From Balanoglossus misakiensis (lineage: Eukaryota > Hemichordata): DNA of 64,000 bases. Positions 33,104 to 47,600 of the stretch are shown piece after piece (the first letter of the stretch is position 1; each line of letters starts with the position of its first letter). A program made the translations under genes and the position numbers. The notes beneath the pieces are model-generated. The model was not told the origin of the DNA, made no database searches, and saw only the letters and a list, made by a program, of their open reading frames with translations. Where the stretch lies: contig CM082589.2 of the NCBI GenBank assembly GCA_040954595.2, positions 5,146,001 through 5,210,000 on the forward strand, in the 5' to 3' direction.

Positions 33104-33865
33104 CACACGTGTTTGCAAGCACCAGAGACCGAGCGGGTTGGGTTGGCCGTGTCGTGTACGGTGCGGTCGTCATTCAAGTAGCCTTCTCGCTGTTGATTTG
33201 ATGTCGCCGTTATGTACATGACTTATAATAGCACCGCAGGACCATACACTTGATCCCCTGTCAACACTTCAGATTAATGAGATCATACCACTTCACAACA
33301 GGGGTGGTCACGCCTTGAAAGTGAAAGGTATTACGCAGGCTCTTTAATGCGTCCATTCACAGACGCCGTCTGTGATCAGAAACTTGGAAGTCTGCCATCG
33401 ATAAATTCCAAAATATTTTCAACAACAGAAATTAGAAAGCAGTTTTATTTTGCAGTCATGTTAAAATTACTTTGTAATAATCGAAAGTCCATAATGTATA
33501 GTCTTATCTACTGAATTGTGAGTTTCTATTAAATTGACCAGGTTACATTAATTTGGTTTAGTTCATTTTGCTGAAAGGTTTATACACGGACTAATTCTGC
33601 CCACAACGAAAGAAATCGAACAAAATGGGTGCGGCTTTCTCGTGTTCATGGCGAATCCACCCACGGTGTCTTGGTTCATAAAGGTATGTGCGCTGGTCAG
33701 TATGTATTCGCACTACATCAAAAATAATAATCAAAGTGAATGTAATAATGTAATGCCTCAAAAGGTGCAACAGGGAGCGTTATAGATTTGTACACAAAGA
33801 ATATACATGTACATCTCGCCTCCTTTGATACTGAAGCGATATATATGATTTGTATGGACAACAAA

Positions 33866-33934
<69 letters not shown>
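33866..33934. repeat. (GAT)n microsatellite
   Basis: About 23 uninterrupted GAT units. The same trinucleotide forms the poly-Ser codon run in lectin gene A at 42057-42191, on the opposite reading strand. Confidence 0.95.
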
Positions 33935-33936
<2 letters not shown>

Positions 33937-36900
33937 CGACCAATCCGGCGACGAAGTGGTGGAGAAGTAGAGGGAGAAGGGAAAACAATTAGTAGCAGTT
34001 CTAGTAGTAATAGAACAGCCCGACTTCAATCGAAAGTGGCTAAAATTAAGATTGTTACTAAGAGCACGTGATGGGTCGGTTTAGAGAATTTTCTCCACTG
34101 AACAATAGTCTGTTTGCTATTAAAGTAGCGCACGAAGACTGAAGTGAGTCATAGTGATCTTGATGCTCTTAGAACTCATTTCGGCTGACACAAAACGACA
34201 TGAGTGGTTCAAGGAATTCTCATGGCATCGATAACCTGCAATGAAGAGCTCCCGTTGAGCTTCGCTGATTTCGTCAACATTCGGCGGTCACGTGATTATC
34301 ACTCGGGTATTACCCTGTTCGGGGGCAGGCAAAATCCCTTTATGGTTGTCACGTCTTCCCCGGTGCGTTGCATTCACGCTAGATCAAGACCTTCGTGAGT
34401 TGCTAGCGGCCCGCATCAACTTTGTTGCAAACAAAAGCGACAACAGTTTACCCACACCTTTGCCATTTGACTATCAATCTTTCCTTACAAACGACGGTTG
34501 CGGTAACTTAACAGCAATTTTGTTTTATGTACTCGCTGCAGCTTCTTGGCCTCTCGAATAGAGAGTGGCTGCAACTTTTGATGAGTTTTTTTCAGTATTT
34601 TGTTCTTCTTCTGAAACTGCCATGGATTTTCTTGAATTGGCAGGGCTCTGACAATCTCCAAATTATTGCGCATTGACCATCGTTGCCGCTGAAACGTAAA
34701 CTGTACATCGATATCCCGCACTACTGTCAGACAAACAGCAAACTCTAGACTGATTTATTCGAATGAGCCAAAGACCAAAATATCCGCAGCAATAATTACC
34801 AAAACAGCGATATATATTGAGACAGCGAAGTAAACAAAGGACTCATAGAGAAATGTAAACTTCTACTAAAGTTTAGTCAGGAAAAATAAATATGTCACGG
34901 GTTAGAAACACATAAGGTCGAACTTCAAACGGTAGGTTACTTCGGAGTGTTGACTAACGTCTGACCGCCAAGCGGCGCAAAAATCGGTCGGTTTAGCGTC
35001 GTGCGTTTTATAAATTATCAAATCGAAAACCGAAACGATTTACTAAAGTGCGAATGATTTCGCTGGAAATGGTAAAATTCTTTGACATCAGAGAGATAAG
35101 TATGACTTGTTATCGCGGTTAAAGTGTACAAGCCGCTCGCAAAATAGATCAAAGTAAATCGCCCAAACACGGTGAACCCTTGTTAGACGTCAGGATGGAC
35201 ACACCAAACTAGTAAATAAAATGCTTCTATATTTCAAAGGCGAATAAGAGTAAAGGCGGATTCGGTAGCCAGTATTGACTTGATGGCTCCGCTGGGTGAC
35301 AACTGCGTCGATGGAGACGATAAGATCTTGACACATCCGGGGACTAGAGCTTCATAAATCACCGGAGACAAAGTCGGCCCAGGTAACCCAATCTGAGGGC
35401 ACGGTGTCCGTACCAAGTGGATGCCGTGCAAACTGCATTCCATACTAATTGCTGCGGCAAGACACAGCAAATGACCTGTAACACAGACCATAGATCATAA
35501 ACGTCACAATGGTCTACTTCACAATCCCCTTTTCTCCTTCGATTTATAGTCAGTATTTGTCTCCTAAACTTCTGCTCGACTAGGTTCCCACACACATACA
35601 CATACACATACACACATACACATACGATATAGAAACCCGACTAGGCGAATAAGATATAGCAAAGTGTCATAAACGTGCAGGCCGGACATATCTGGAAGTG
35701 AGATATTTTTTCCAGCTTCCAACTGATTCAACGTTTCGAGTGGGTAAAATATCAAGCTAGACAATCGAGCCCACCCCTTTCCAAACTTAAATATTTGGAA
35801 AAAAGCGTCGGGTCTAGTCTTGACACGTGGACAAAACCCCGAAGTCTGTTTGAACCTACAAAGATTAACAAAGACGTAACTACATGTTTATCACATGTCC
35901 GCTAATGTTACCATTGTTGTTCGTGTTCAAAATGTATCCAAATGGTTTTTTTTGTTTGTCACAGGGAAGTGAAGACGTAATAGCAACAGTTAGGCGAAAC
36001 AGAAAAAGTTGTCGAAACTGTTGTGGTCTGTTAGTCGATTGAACTTTGTTCTCTCCTTAGCCCCTGAGTTTAGAAAAATCTTCAAATGATTTTTATTACA
36101 CAGAAACCAATTTCATCTGGCTACCTTTGAGTACAATCACGTATAGACACGGAATGAAAAAAAACCGCTACCAATATAGAAATAAACAGTGCGGTGAAAG
36201 GAAGCAGAATGGCTCGCTTATTTCCTGCGTTTCAGTAAACCATTTTGCATCTCAGGTTGATCAAGGTTGATATCCAGTGCACAAAAGATCTAATGTGTGA
36301 GCCCTAGTTCTCTCTGCCGGTCGGAATGGGTGAATTTTTGGGGTATTTGTGACATGTCGTCACCGAATGGGGGATTCCACGCTGAACAAACAGGAATCCA
36401 ACGACCAACAAATTACGTTGACATTGGCAGGGCATATCGACCCTTCGGCATTCTCCGCCATACCGAAGCGTGCTACGAATGGCGCGGATGTCTAAATAGT
36501 TTTTCCTGTGTATATTTGCTGCTTTTTTGTCGTCTTCACGGTGAGGTTAACTCTGCGGGGTATACTACTAAAAAGACCCAGTGTTGTTTCCAATTTTGTT
36601 AAAAAGTGTTTCTCCCCAGATGCATCCACCATATCGTTCTGCTTCGCTCCATTACGACGCGCCCCTTTTTTCACGGTAAACCAGCCCATATCGCATTGCA
36701 AAATGCCACACCACGCACCAAGCAGGGCGATACATTAGTAAGGTACACTAAACATTATTACACTTTCAAGACGTGTAATTCGAAAAAAGAGACGAATTAA
36801 TTCTTTTTGAGGACAGGTTCCGGAAGACTGTGCGTTTAGCATGGCCGGTAGATCATGCATGGGACCACGGTTACTGGAAGTAACCGTGATGGAATTGAAA

Positions 36901-37194
36901 ATCGGGTATGCTGGCGGATAAGCTTTCTCCCCGCAAAGTTGCTCAACGTACGACCGTCAGACTACTTTCTGACATAGTCCGTCTATACAGATGGAAGCAT
37001 GTCGTGACTCGCTTTAGACCATTGCAGCCGAGATATTTCATAAACTAAAGATAAACACAAACAAAAGACAGAATATATTAATGGGTCTTGTAAAAATTTA
37101 ATAAAATCTGAATTGACGGCAGCTATGTTACCCAACAAAATGTAATACCAGAAATGCGAGCAGTGTTATGATGTCCAGGTTTTCAATGGTTCAG

Positions 37195-37330
37195 TGACCA
37201 GGTGAACCGCATTTCTTTTGTTTTCACCCACCGAGTGACCAGGTGTTAATTAATTATGTATTTTTTGTTGGCGTACAGGGCACGTACATTGCCACGTTGC
37301 CTTGCTGCTGCTTGTATGCTGGGTTTGTAC
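37195..37330. repeat. Diverged dispersed repeat, copy 2
   Basis: Partner of the segment at 25818-25960: shared blocks atttcttttgttt, caggtgttaat-aattat and a gccacg core in the same order and similar spacing. Identity is low enough that an alignment is needed to confirm it. Confidence 0.35.
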
Positions 37331-38234
37331 GCCATACTGTCTCCACGTTGAGAAGTTTGTACCCGGCTACTCGTGTGCGCTGGCTATGTGTGGTTCCGTC
37401 AACATCGCCGGGCTAGGACTACGCTACGGCCCGGGGGATGTTGCGTTCTGGTGGACTTTCCCGAAACTACAGTTCTTGGAGTATTGGAAGTTCCGCGAGT
37501 ACACCAAAGTAGGAGCTTCGTGTATGCGTGTGTTCTGTGCGGACTATTCTAGACTTTCGCTGTGGAACGTGTGTTGACGCCACCCGCGTGTGATCTGGTC
37601 CGGCCGAGCTGGACGTTTCAAGATTCTACTACTCGAACTCGTCAGGACAATATTCCGAGGTAATTGTTCCTTGCGAACTGTACACGCTGGCATTATAACA
37701 AACCCCAGTACCGTTATTGAAAGCATGTAGCTGTTGGTAAACTATTGTATTTTCACTTGGTCATCTGGTCACAATTATTGTTATTCATTTCATATTGCCT
37801 TGAGTTAATTAAATAAGATTATTTAATGAACAACTTGCGTGAACGTGATATTTGTTTGACCGCTTTTCTGTCCTAATAGTTTGGCTATCTTGGAGTCGTA
37901 ACAGCAGTCGTGCTTCACATATGACAATAGGATAGACGCAGCAATGTGAAACCCCCCATCGTGCACCAAATCCTGTGCCAGCCCTGTATCTCACAACCCT
38001 GTAGTAAGGTCACCAGGAAGAAGACCTGCATTGGCGGTCTAGCAAGTACCTACTTCAATACTTATTTTCTTTTCTTTTTTTTCTGAAAGTAGCCTGCTTA
38101 TATGACCCAGTGTTCAGGTACTATACCAAATGCGCGTAGTATTGCATATAGAACGTGTACATGACGGAGTACTGTTAATCATATTTGTAAATTTATGAAT
38201 TGAAAGGTCGCTTTAAAACTAGTTTTTCGGGGTT

Positions 38235-39634
38235 TCACCAATCATTTACCGGTGAAGCTATTCCCGGAATTGACACGTCATCAAGATCAACTATGCCAAA
38301 CTGGTCTGATCTCAAACTCGAGTGTGTGCTGCGAACCTGTGACGGTCGCATGCTGGTTGTTGATACTCTGGTTCTAGCGCCCTCAGTTGTCGTAGTCAGG
38401 CGTCGGTTTGTTTTTGGCATCGCTGGATGGAAAATTAGCCTCCGTTTATTGGGCCGCATAATTATCCCGTCGTCTTCGTAGTCAGTGTCATAAAATTCAA
38501 ACGTTTCTTCTCTGACGTATACGACCCTCGGAACTTTCCGGGACTTGGTCGTCGTGGCGACAGGGACTGGATGACCAGTGTTCTTTTCGTCCTTGCCAGG
38601 AAGATCTGTATCGTTCTCCATTGGCTTCGACCTTCTAAAAAGATAAGAATATTGACAAGAAGATATCTTACAAAGCTTTGTGTTATCATCGCGGCGATAG
38701 CCCAAGATAATTTCAGAAATCTAATTAAGTTGTTATCGGACACGATCTCTCAATAAACTGACATCCAGAGTACAAACTTGGTATCTTCGGTACAAAACAC
38801 AAAATCATGTCACGAGATGTTCAGATTTTGAACATCCGTGATTGGATATGATATTTTATCATTATCTTCTTTTGATATTGCATTCGTACCACACAGTCGC
38901 ACTAAAGTCAAAATTTACATGACACGTCAAAGGGAATTTTACCTGCTGCAAAACACGTACAACATGAGACACGTCAGGATTAGTATCAGCAGAAGGTTGA
39001 GCACGGTCAGTGTTAACAAGAGTAGCGTGATACCTGCAATGTCAAATGATTACGTAAATGAGGAGCTTGTCATTACATTAAGACGATGATAAGAGAACAG
39101 GTTATATTTTTGGCAGATTGAGTGTTGAGAAACAGGAACGTTTAGATGCAAAGTATGAGCTTGTGTCATTTCATGGACCTCTAGTATAATGTTATAGTAT
39201 TTTGATGGAAATAAGAACCAGATTCTTCGGACACTGCATGTGGTACTATTGAGCGTGAGCGCCCTCTAAATTACAGAATAACCAACATAAAGACAGGTCA
39301 TAGCAAGTGCATGCGTACGACTCATGGACTGAACTCTATTCGATATATTTTATAAATGATTTAATAAAATCAGTTTGGACATTACTTATTTAAAAATCAA
39401 CTGTAAATCCTTTGCTTAAAGTGCCTCTTTCCTGCAATGGAACCGTAATGCCAACGGGTAAAAAATACAGATACCTGTGTCGTCTGCGCATGGTTGTTGG
39501 GTTGCCATGATATCTATTCGTTGGTGTGATAACATCAATGCCTCCGACTCTTTCGGTCTTGCTTTTTCTGTCTCATGTGACAAGGGCACTGCCAAAGAAA
39601 TTATTAAGAAATGCAATACAACCATGACCAACAT
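38235..39634 (-). CDS. Small type I membrane protein with tail, lectin-less member of the cluster
   Basis: Three exons, 39634-39475, 39033-38943 and 38634-38235, join in phase (1, then 2) into 216 residues. Exon 1 encodes a signal peptide (MLVMVVLHFLIISLAVPL) and a 35-residue ectodomain with one Cys. Exon 2 is one strongly hydrophobic helix (about residues 55-82) ending CSR. Exon 3 is a basic cytoplasmic tail with an aromatic/acidic stretch (FEFYDTDYEDD) and many Ser/Thr. The plan (signal exon ending in phase 1, TM exon passing from phase 1 to 2, basic tail exon) is the same as in the lectin genes to its right, but no lectin or stalk exon is visible in the 440 nt between exons 1 and 2. I recognise no known family. 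It may be a receptor that lost its head, or an adaptor-like partner. Confidence 0.7.
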
Positions 39635-41316
39635 GTTACGGATTGCTTTCGGCTGTGGTCGCTGACGGATGAATTTACGTCATCTGGACACGTCACGTGG
39701 TTCTCTTGGTGGTGTGTCGTTCGTGACTTTATCTGTATCTTGCAGTCTGTCGACATGTACAACGATTTTTCTCGACACTTTCCGGGTTGTTTAGATCGGC
39801 GTCTCTATTGTCGTCTGCCCAACTGTGATTGGTTCTCTAGTTGTTAATTGAACGGCAGCACAGATAATCTGTCTCTTGTCGCCTGGTCGACAGCGACACA
39901 GTATGTCCCAACGTCTCTGGATTAAGATTTGTTGCAAGAGTACAGAAATCTATATATTTTAGACGTCACCATTTTGTTTGTTGTCGGTCGATGTTACTTT
40001 GAACTTTGACCTGGATGATTATTAAAGGCCACCCTACGGTGTACACAACTTCTTATAGATGGTTTAATAGGCTTAATTATGATAGAACAAGATTTGAGGC
40101 ATTAATTAAATTCTTTCGGAGACCCCATTATATATATTAATGATGCCATGGACTGTAACGACGATAACTTTAATCTGTCGGTCTCTGAAGGGGAAAATAA
40201 TTGTGATACTTATGGATGGTTTTTCAAGGTTTCATTTCAGAACACCAATCAACAGTTTGTTTAATATTCAATTCTTTATAACTGCTTCTAATCCAGTTTA
40301 CATAATCTCTATCGACTTTCATCAATGTCTTGATAGCATACGATATCCAATCACGCCATACCTGGAAGAGAATGCTGATCTTTGGGTAAACTTTGCCTTA
40401 ATCTTTCTACCTGCTTTGCGAAGTGAACATGTTTGTCTTCCATGGATCAAAGCTAACAGTAGCCAGATGTGTTGGGAGATAACAATTTGGAGGCTGACGT
40501 TGTTTTTCGAACTTCTTCTATATTTAAGCCATCGTAACGAGAAGAAGCAATGCGATAGAGCTAAGGAAGCTTTTAAAGTTTCGCCTGCTTTTTAGGGTAT
40601 TATGATGTTGAGTCACTCGCAGAGATAACAGAAATCACGTAAACCTTAGTCCGGTCAAAGGTTAACTAATCCAATTCAATTCAGATATACCTTTTCCATG
40701 CGGCGTAGGCGATGCTTTCTAATATCTATAGATATGAAAATTAGTTTTAAACAAGAAAATGATTGTGATCAACAATCCCAAACCGGAATGGACGCAATTT
40801 GTCATATGTAAGTGGGTAGAAAGGGTGCGAGTCTTTCACAAGAAGCTCTCGTGGCGAGACGACGTCGAGAAACTGGCCTCCATAGACACAAACAGAAATT
40901 GATGGACAACATGTCCCTGGCAGAGTAAACCACGTGATGATATGCGATATACTTAATCCAGTACCAGATAAACACAAATTATTAATCTGAGATCCAACCC
41001 GCCGAACGTAGTGCCCCGGTGGTGCACTTGTAAAATGTAACTCGGTATAAAAAAGGGCAAATTGTTTCAGCATTTTACATCAAATCACAAGGCAGGCGTT
41101 AAAGTAGGGTTAAAACTTTATTAATAGAACTTCAATGATCAATGGTGCTTTATCATCCGATCAGACCCTCCTTGCATATCTGGTCTCTTGAAGAGAACGT
41201 TTATACTCCATCGGCCGTAAGTGATTTCATCGAATGATAAACTATAGACTTTTATAACGCTATATTTTGAACATCGTCATTGTGACGCCTCACCGGCCGT
41301 TCTGTATGACAAGTCC
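39635..41316. other. Gap between the small membrane protein gene and lectin gene A
   Basis: A 151-codon plus-strand open segment at 40140-40595 has no recognisable domain and no upstream context. A 108-codon minus-strand segment at 40747-41073 is likewise unrecognised. The right end holds the 3' UTR of lectin gene A. Confidence 0.4.
41117..41122 (-). terminator. Polyadenylation signal of lectin gene A
   Basis: AATAAA on the minus strand, about 195 nt after the stop codon of lectin gene A. Confidence 0.55.
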
Positions 41317-43752
<2,436 letters not shown>

Positions 43753-44685
43753 TATGTCAAGAGTAGATCCACCTCGTGTTTGCCGTGGATATCATATGTG
43801 AGACTCGTCGAAAAATTTTCAGAAAACACGTGATCAACTTTGTCCAATTAAAGAAAGATGACGAGTTTGTCTCACATTATTTTTGGCGAAAACTCAGTAT
43901 GGGGAAGTTGGCCAGTTTTTATTTATGAAAGGTATCAACATTTCTGATTTCATAATCGTTCGCGCATGTTTCGTAATGAATTTACAGACAAAACAGGAAC
44001 TACGAGTTTATCTATGTGAGTCAGAATCTGCATGAGACAAAATTGAAATATCATCCCATTACCGAATTATTAATTCGAAGATGCGATTTAATTTAAGTCA
44101 CATCCAATTGATTCCAAATTTAATCAATGTGACTTAATTTGGAATGCAATACTTGTATTTGAAGTCTGTGCAGATAGAAACGACAAAACACAAACCCGGA
44201 AGTTAACCAGGATGGGCAAAATATTAAAACTTCGAGAAGCTTAGGATGGCAGTTGGAAATGGGATTCAAATTTTCAATATACGGGAAAAAAGTTTTTTTT
44301 GCGAATTCATCGAACTATTTGCCAACTGCAATAAATTATATTGTTGACTTATCGGTCCTTTCGCGCCAGGCCCGTTACTATGGAAATGATTTTAGCATTC
44401 AGTAATCAACAACAAACACATTGATATATTGTATAATTGCTTTTTATTTTTACTGTGTAAGACATGGTTAAACTCTGTGTTCTGACATTATTCTTTCCCT
44501 ATTGGTCTATGTCATCGTCGAAATGTCTTTTTAATGTACTATAAAGTCAACATGAAGCTATAAAACAAATTTGAAGTGAAATTCAAGAGATGTATGCCAG
44601 AAAAATGCACCACCAAACTTAAGTCCCAGAGATATATACATACGATGTGCTTAAATGCATAGAACGGAAATACATTTATTCTCGT
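43753..44685. other. Gap between lectin genes A and B
   Basis: It carries the 5' flank of gene A and the 3' end of gene B. A small imperfect palindrome lies at about 44090-44139 (aatttaagtcacat paired with atgtgacttaattt). An AATAAA on the minus strand at 44680-44675 falls only a few nucleotides after the stop of gene B, and another lies about 230 nt further. No gene is seen. Confidence 0.4.
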
Positions 44686-47600
44686 TCAGTAAAATGTACC
44701 ACCATAATAGGACCCCTTTTCCGTGTTAGTACTGGGGAAGGGCGGCATCACTTTGTAAAACTCGTCAGCATCAAAGGCCATGTTTTCACCGCCACGAAAT
44801 TCATCTGTATCGTACATGTAGGTCGCTAGGTCAATCTCGTCGGTGTATAGTCCGAGGTTTTTATACGGATGGTCGGGTCGTGAACACACTCGAGGGATTG
44901 CAACTCTCTCGTATTCTCTGTTGTAGTCGAAGTCCACTCTGTTGACAGGCATAGTCTTCATGGGATCCCCATCTTCCTCGGCGAGTCCATGCTTTCGTTT
45001 CCTGTTTTCGCAAACAGCGAAATCGTGTGCAAAGAGGAAGGAACAATTCGATTATTTAAAATAGAAGCGAAATAATGCATGGTACCCAAAAGATTGACTT
45101 AAATACGAGACATTCTCCATTTTACACTTATGCATTCCTGGTACAAGTTGAACCTAACCATGGTAGGCACGTTGTAGCGACTAACTATTGAACACGCCCC
45201 TACAATCTACATTGACATTCAGTTACTTTGATATAATTCTTCACTTGTTAAGTCACAAATCTTAGTAAGAACCAAGTTAGAAATCTAAGAATAAAGCTGT
45301 AGATAACACATATGCACGTGATACTTACCTTGTGTAATAGATGACAATGATGAGAATCAGTAGTAACAGAAATATTAAGAGGATTAGCAAGGATGTACCG
45401 ACGACAAACCAAACTGTTAACAAAAACAAAATATTCCCAGTTAGTTATATTGACATCTGTTTAATAGTGGTTTATAGTCTGACACGATGCTGTGTGCTGG
45501 GACGCATTTGCCTTGAAATGTCTTGTCACGACTTCTTTGCTATGTTCCACGGCTGACCCTAATTCAATGGTTATAGAGTTTATACTGTCGGTTGTTTGCG
45601 CCATAAAATAATACTTGGAGACATCTTCAAATTCTGAAGAATGATTATAAGCTCACACGTAATTTCAAACAATGGCAGTACTCTGAGTAACATCAATATT
45701 TCATCCATGATTTTTATGGAAATTTGGTACTGTACGTAAACGGTTGTGATAAATACTGCAGTGAAATATCATTAGCTAACGTGTCACCAATAACTAACCT
45801 GTTTCTACTGTTGGTTCTTTAGTTGTTTGCGATGAAACAGTTGGTATTGTTTTGGTTGTTTTCAAATCGATTGTCGATGCTCCTCCTGGAAGTACCGTCG
45901 TTGTTTCCTCTGGTGTGAGCCCCTGTGTAAAGTCTGTAGGTGTTATAGAAGGCAGAGTGGATCTTTTTGGTGTTGACTGTATTGGAGCTTGCTCCGTCGT
46001 GGTCTCAGGGATTGCGGTTTTCCTAGAGTGAGTAAGGTGTTCCGTTGCCTGTGCTTGAGTGGTCTTTCCGAATGTCGTCGCAGGTGTACTCTGCTTGGTT
46101 GTGGACAAGTCTGTTGATGTTGGCTGCTCTGTCGTCAGGTCTGCGGTTGTCCGTTTGATGGTTGTCTGCCCTGTAGATGTCATTTCCTCTGTTTCTTCTT
46201 GTGTAGTTGTCATCAATCCTGTGGTCTGGTTTGCGTGTGTTATTTCTGTTGTTTTCTGCACTGCGGTTGTCGTTCCTTTTGTCGTCTGATGTGAAGTAGT
46301 CAACTGTTTAGTACTGGTCTCTGTAGTTGTCTGGTCTCCGATTGAAAATGGCGATGTCTCGCCAGTAGATGTCATCAGTTCTGTTGTGTGGACTGCACTC
46401 GACAAGCCTTCTGTTTTCATTTGTGTATGTGTCCGTTCACTTGTCAGGTCTATAGTCGTCAGCCTTTCTGGTAACTGGTGTGTAGTTGGCATTATGTCTC
46501 CTGTTGTATGCTGCGCTGTTGTTTGTAGTACTGAGTCTGATGTGGGGTCTCCAGTTGACATGTGCAGTGCCTCTGTTGTCAGATCTGGAGTACTCTCATC
46601 TTTTGGCGGGTCGGAAGTTGCCAGGGGTGTTGTTGAGTGGCGTGTCGAGTCTGCAGTTGTTCCCTGCTCTGTGGTCAGACCTATCGTTGTCAAATGTCCT
46701 GTTGTCTGGTCACCCGGAGTTGAGAAATCTGTTGTCGTCATGCCTGTTGTTGTGAGCTGTTCTGTTGATAGGTGTGATGTCATCGCGAGTGTGGTTGTCT
46801 CCTCGGTGGTGCTCCTCTGCAGTCCTGTCGTCTGGTCTGTTGTTTTCACCTGCTCACTAGTTAACAGCTGCTCAGTTGTCACCTCCGTGGACGTCTGCTG
46901 ATCTGTTTTCTCTATAGTGGAGATCCCCCGTGTAGTCATCTCTGTAGTTTTCAGCTCTTCTGTGGAACCAAGCCTCGTTGTCTCTATGGTTACTAAATCT
47001 GTCGGTGTCGCGAGGTCTGTGGTCTGGACACTAGATATCAGTTGTTCTGTCGTCGGTTCTGTGCTTGTAACTTGTTCTGTCGTCGCACGAGTGCTTTCGT
47101 TTTCAGTTGTCGGTTCCGAAGACGAAAAATCTGTCGTCTGGTCCGTAGACGCCAGAAATTCTGTTGTCTCTAGTGTGGTTAGAGTCTGTACTGTCGTCAC
47201 CGCTATATCATTCCATTCACTTGTGAGGTCTGAGGTTGTAAACTCTTTGGATGTGTGGTGCGTATTTGACAGTTGTGCTGTTGTGTACTCTTCAGTTGTT
47301 TGGGGTGCTGATGTGAGGTCCTTTGTAGTCCCCTCTGTCGTCATGTCAACTGTTGTTTGTTGTTGTGTTGACTGGTGTGTTTGTGCTTCTGTTGTTAACA
47401 GGTCGGCAGGTGTTGTTTGTTCTTCTGTCTGTTCTGTAGATGCCAGCAATGTTGATATTAGGTCCGTACTTGAAAACTCCTCACTTGTCAGGTCCGTTGT
47501 TGTAAACGTTTCTGTTGCCTGGTGTGTAGTTGACATTATGTCTCCTGTTGTCTGTTCTGTAGTTGTCTGTTGTTCTGTCGTCTGCTCACTAGTTGACAGA

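Larger units (their letters stand above)
33104..38234. other. Gene-poor region between the TCF24-like gene and the small membrane protein gene
   Basis: Five kilobases without a supported gene. A (GAT)23 run lies at 33866-33934, a CACATA run at about 35588-35626, and the second copy of the dispersed repeat at 37195-37330. Open segments on either strand (for example 35234-35491 minus and 37302-37577 plus) lack recognisable domains and consistent splice partners. Confidence 0.4.

Noticed and set aside
33788-33970. A poly-Asp open frame
   Set aside because: It only reads through the (GAT)n microsatellite and has no domain, partner exon or conserved flank.
35234-35491. A possible minus-strand exon preceded by a ttacag acceptor
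   Set aside because: No domain is recognised and no partner exon in a compatible phase was found nearby.
40140-40595. A 151-codon plus-strand open frame
   Set aside because: Lacks recognisable motifs, a signal peptide or splice context, and its composition resembles AT-rich noncoding DNA. It remains possible but unsupported.
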